Shown here piece after piece: positions 22,601 to 22,818 of a stretch of DNA of 22,818 nt (position 1 is its first letter; each line of letters opens with the position of its first letter). The position numbers and the translations under genes were made by a program. Source of the DNA: a virus; the IMG/VR virus record IMGVR_UViG_3300009537_000190, positions 1 to 22,818 of that record. One strand, written 5' to 3'. The notes under the pieces are model-generated. The model did no database searches. It had not been told where the DNA came from and saw only the letters and a list, made by a program, of their open reading frames with translations.

Positions 22601-22818
22601 AGATTATCCTAATCTTTCTTCTGCGCAGACGTTAGAGAAGGAATCATTTACGGGCTGGACGATGGATATTGCTGGCGGTGACCTGTTGAAATTCAAAACT
22701 CACCGAGACAAGAAGTACACATCGCTCAAACTTGACTGCGTCGAAGATCTAAGGCTTACATGGGATGCCAAAGGCCTCCACACCTACCTTGCGTCCCGAC
22801 CGCCGTCCTGGCAGATCC
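19605..22818 (+). CDS. Large receptor-binding tail fibre protein (3' end outside window)
   Basis: The start (ATG 19605) overlaps the previous stop in TAATG, and the frame stays open to the last base: at least 1071 codons. The N-terminus begins TRLDREIRRLKS, followed by THDLGRTDKKWDNIYATNIF, a standard fibre motif. Typical fibre features follow: ADTVDGFDA (residues 66-74), HTHTG, LDADDHPQY (149-157), ADTVDNK (684-690) and ANTVDGYDA (718-726). A duplicated RLWAG module starts near residues 253 and 323, and IGGWTI follows the first copy. Residues about 470-500 have strand-rich Gly/Ser segments (GGSGSSSGGG lies at about 526). The later part (about 725 onward) resembles jelly-roll binding domains (KNVLFNGGF, YKVYQ-like strands, YMFLDQFKIEPS, a known CBM4_9-type ending). 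The last part (VPKEYGQARIIRCSVVG) is a further tail-protein module. It probably carries host recognition. Confidence 0.8.
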   Translation, partial: MTRLDREIRRLKSYFIAKEGGAVSGDLNPDVTETHDLGRTDKKWDNIYATNIFADTYEGGGIGEDADTVDGFDAAQNPLPNTLLALDPQGVFPTSVYPKALLKDGTRSLEASLTVVAGATVDGVDIGAHTHTGVGSMGPTIAHADTTGLDADDHPQYTQRAQDEIITGDWMFTHLQDRSAGWLFLPDDKIFKAVPHNMIFTATASSASIGIGPESGSPLEHAILLYDDTTPLTYLKIGRGDNSVTLSGTDSTYRLWAGDEVAADAPFRVEQDGSIFASDGVIGGWTIVPTKIYAGDMELQDAGRIIAGSGDQIVQIDAADPTWRLWAGNAVAGNAQFRVNKLGQAYFYDAFVTGTLRSQNFISGQSGFSLESSGLAEFDQIIARGKIQAVVFAEAAVSVASGKLIITDGAVLSVDVDSADGFIIVDAPVFQANDIIRLKPSSDRDEWMRITSPYTVESEGFKHYVARGLNSAEPTYTGPYDFYAGESVARLGSAVQANVGYPLAAGEEGGEYGEYQVGGSGSSSGGGYLILEGSRNYGPFFGVAARYGPVYNQLLDVVRVGNLSGILDYTSEEWGAVFGDSNQYFTYDQTQGVRINFSGSGVVDSSIDRYGIKSEVMRLAKLTTDPTYTDNFEAKLYFYEDAPTRILKVRMKDDATEIEQALGDMFKSVYDTNDDGIVNSAVNADTVDNKHAYTTATANHLLTLDSSAKLPASITGDANTVDGYDATQLIATGKNVLFNGGFRYPWEIGWTLYDPDGIVAAGYPIIWQDNTDWTLRDRDYRVDALGSTLVICGTKAYSAGQSYTFYSDFVPVTAGKYYTISALAAAHRMTFAECTISVRWYNESKVYQSVTYLTSADTEYAYITKSGGREDSTFDHMNVSIQVPANIRYAIVAAVGTGYTSPSDCYMFLDQFKIEPSRAYTRYASETDNDGVKSLGCVIGSGFSIIESGEERVVRVPKEYGQARIIRCSVVGDVSGSVLLGIDKATWAATPSFANICGSDYPNLSSAQTLEKESFTGWTMDIAGGDLLKFKTHRDKKYTSLKLDCVEDLRLTWDAKGLHTYLASRPPSWQI

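Noticed and set aside
19605-22818. Diversity-generating retroelement target in the fibre
   Set aside because: No reverse transcriptase, template repeat or adenine-biased duplicate was seen in the window.

Overview
This window is part of the virion-structure region of a tailed double-stranded DNA bacteriophage (Caudoviricetes), or of a prophage. All credible genes lie on the + strand and are packed tightly, with ATGA, TAATG and TGATG overlaps or gaps of a few bases and bacterial Shine-Dalgarno sites. The head-to-tail order, a tape measure gene of 1562 codons, a -1 frameshifting tail-chaperone pair, and Dit-like and hub-like genes indicate a long, flexible, non-contractile tail (siphovirus morphology). 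No sheath gene, terminase, portal, lysis, replication, integration or tRNA gene is visible, so neither the host nor the lifestyle can be settled here. The mix of AT-rich and more balanced segments points to a mosaic genome.

Layout. (1) 1-4914 holds an appendage block: a 5'-truncated beta-helix protein, a small protein, a conserved phage structural protein, a small unknown, a second beta-helix protein with a Cys ladder, and a protein built on about eighteen 20-residue repeats. (2) 4928-5579 holds two small genes, the first resembling the N-terminal domain of BppU-type baseplate proteins. (3) 5596-8501 is the head module: an HK97-type prohead protease with a Cys-containing N-terminal extension and a highly acidic, scaffold-like C-terminal half with its own internal start signal, then the major capsid protein with an inserted Ig/FN3-like domain and a terminator. 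(4) 8608-10869 holds connector, neck and tail-completion genes and one unknown. (5) 10979-16965 holds the major tail protein and its terminator, the G/GT chaperones with a T-TTT-TTC slippery site, and the tape measure. (6) 16995-22818 holds a Dit-like tail-tip protein, a hub/Tal-like protein, and a receptor-binding fibre gene that stays open past the end of the window.

How the genes work together. The scaffold and protease shape and mature the procapsid made of the capsid protein. Connector and neck proteins join it to a tail tube polymerised around the tape measure with help from G/GT. The tip proteins and the fibre, and perhaps the upstream beta-helix and repeat proteins, contact the host surface.

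The least expected features are the 20-residue repeat protein, the appendage block sitting where a portal gene is usually found, the nested starts in the protease-scaffold gene, and the two-module tape measure.
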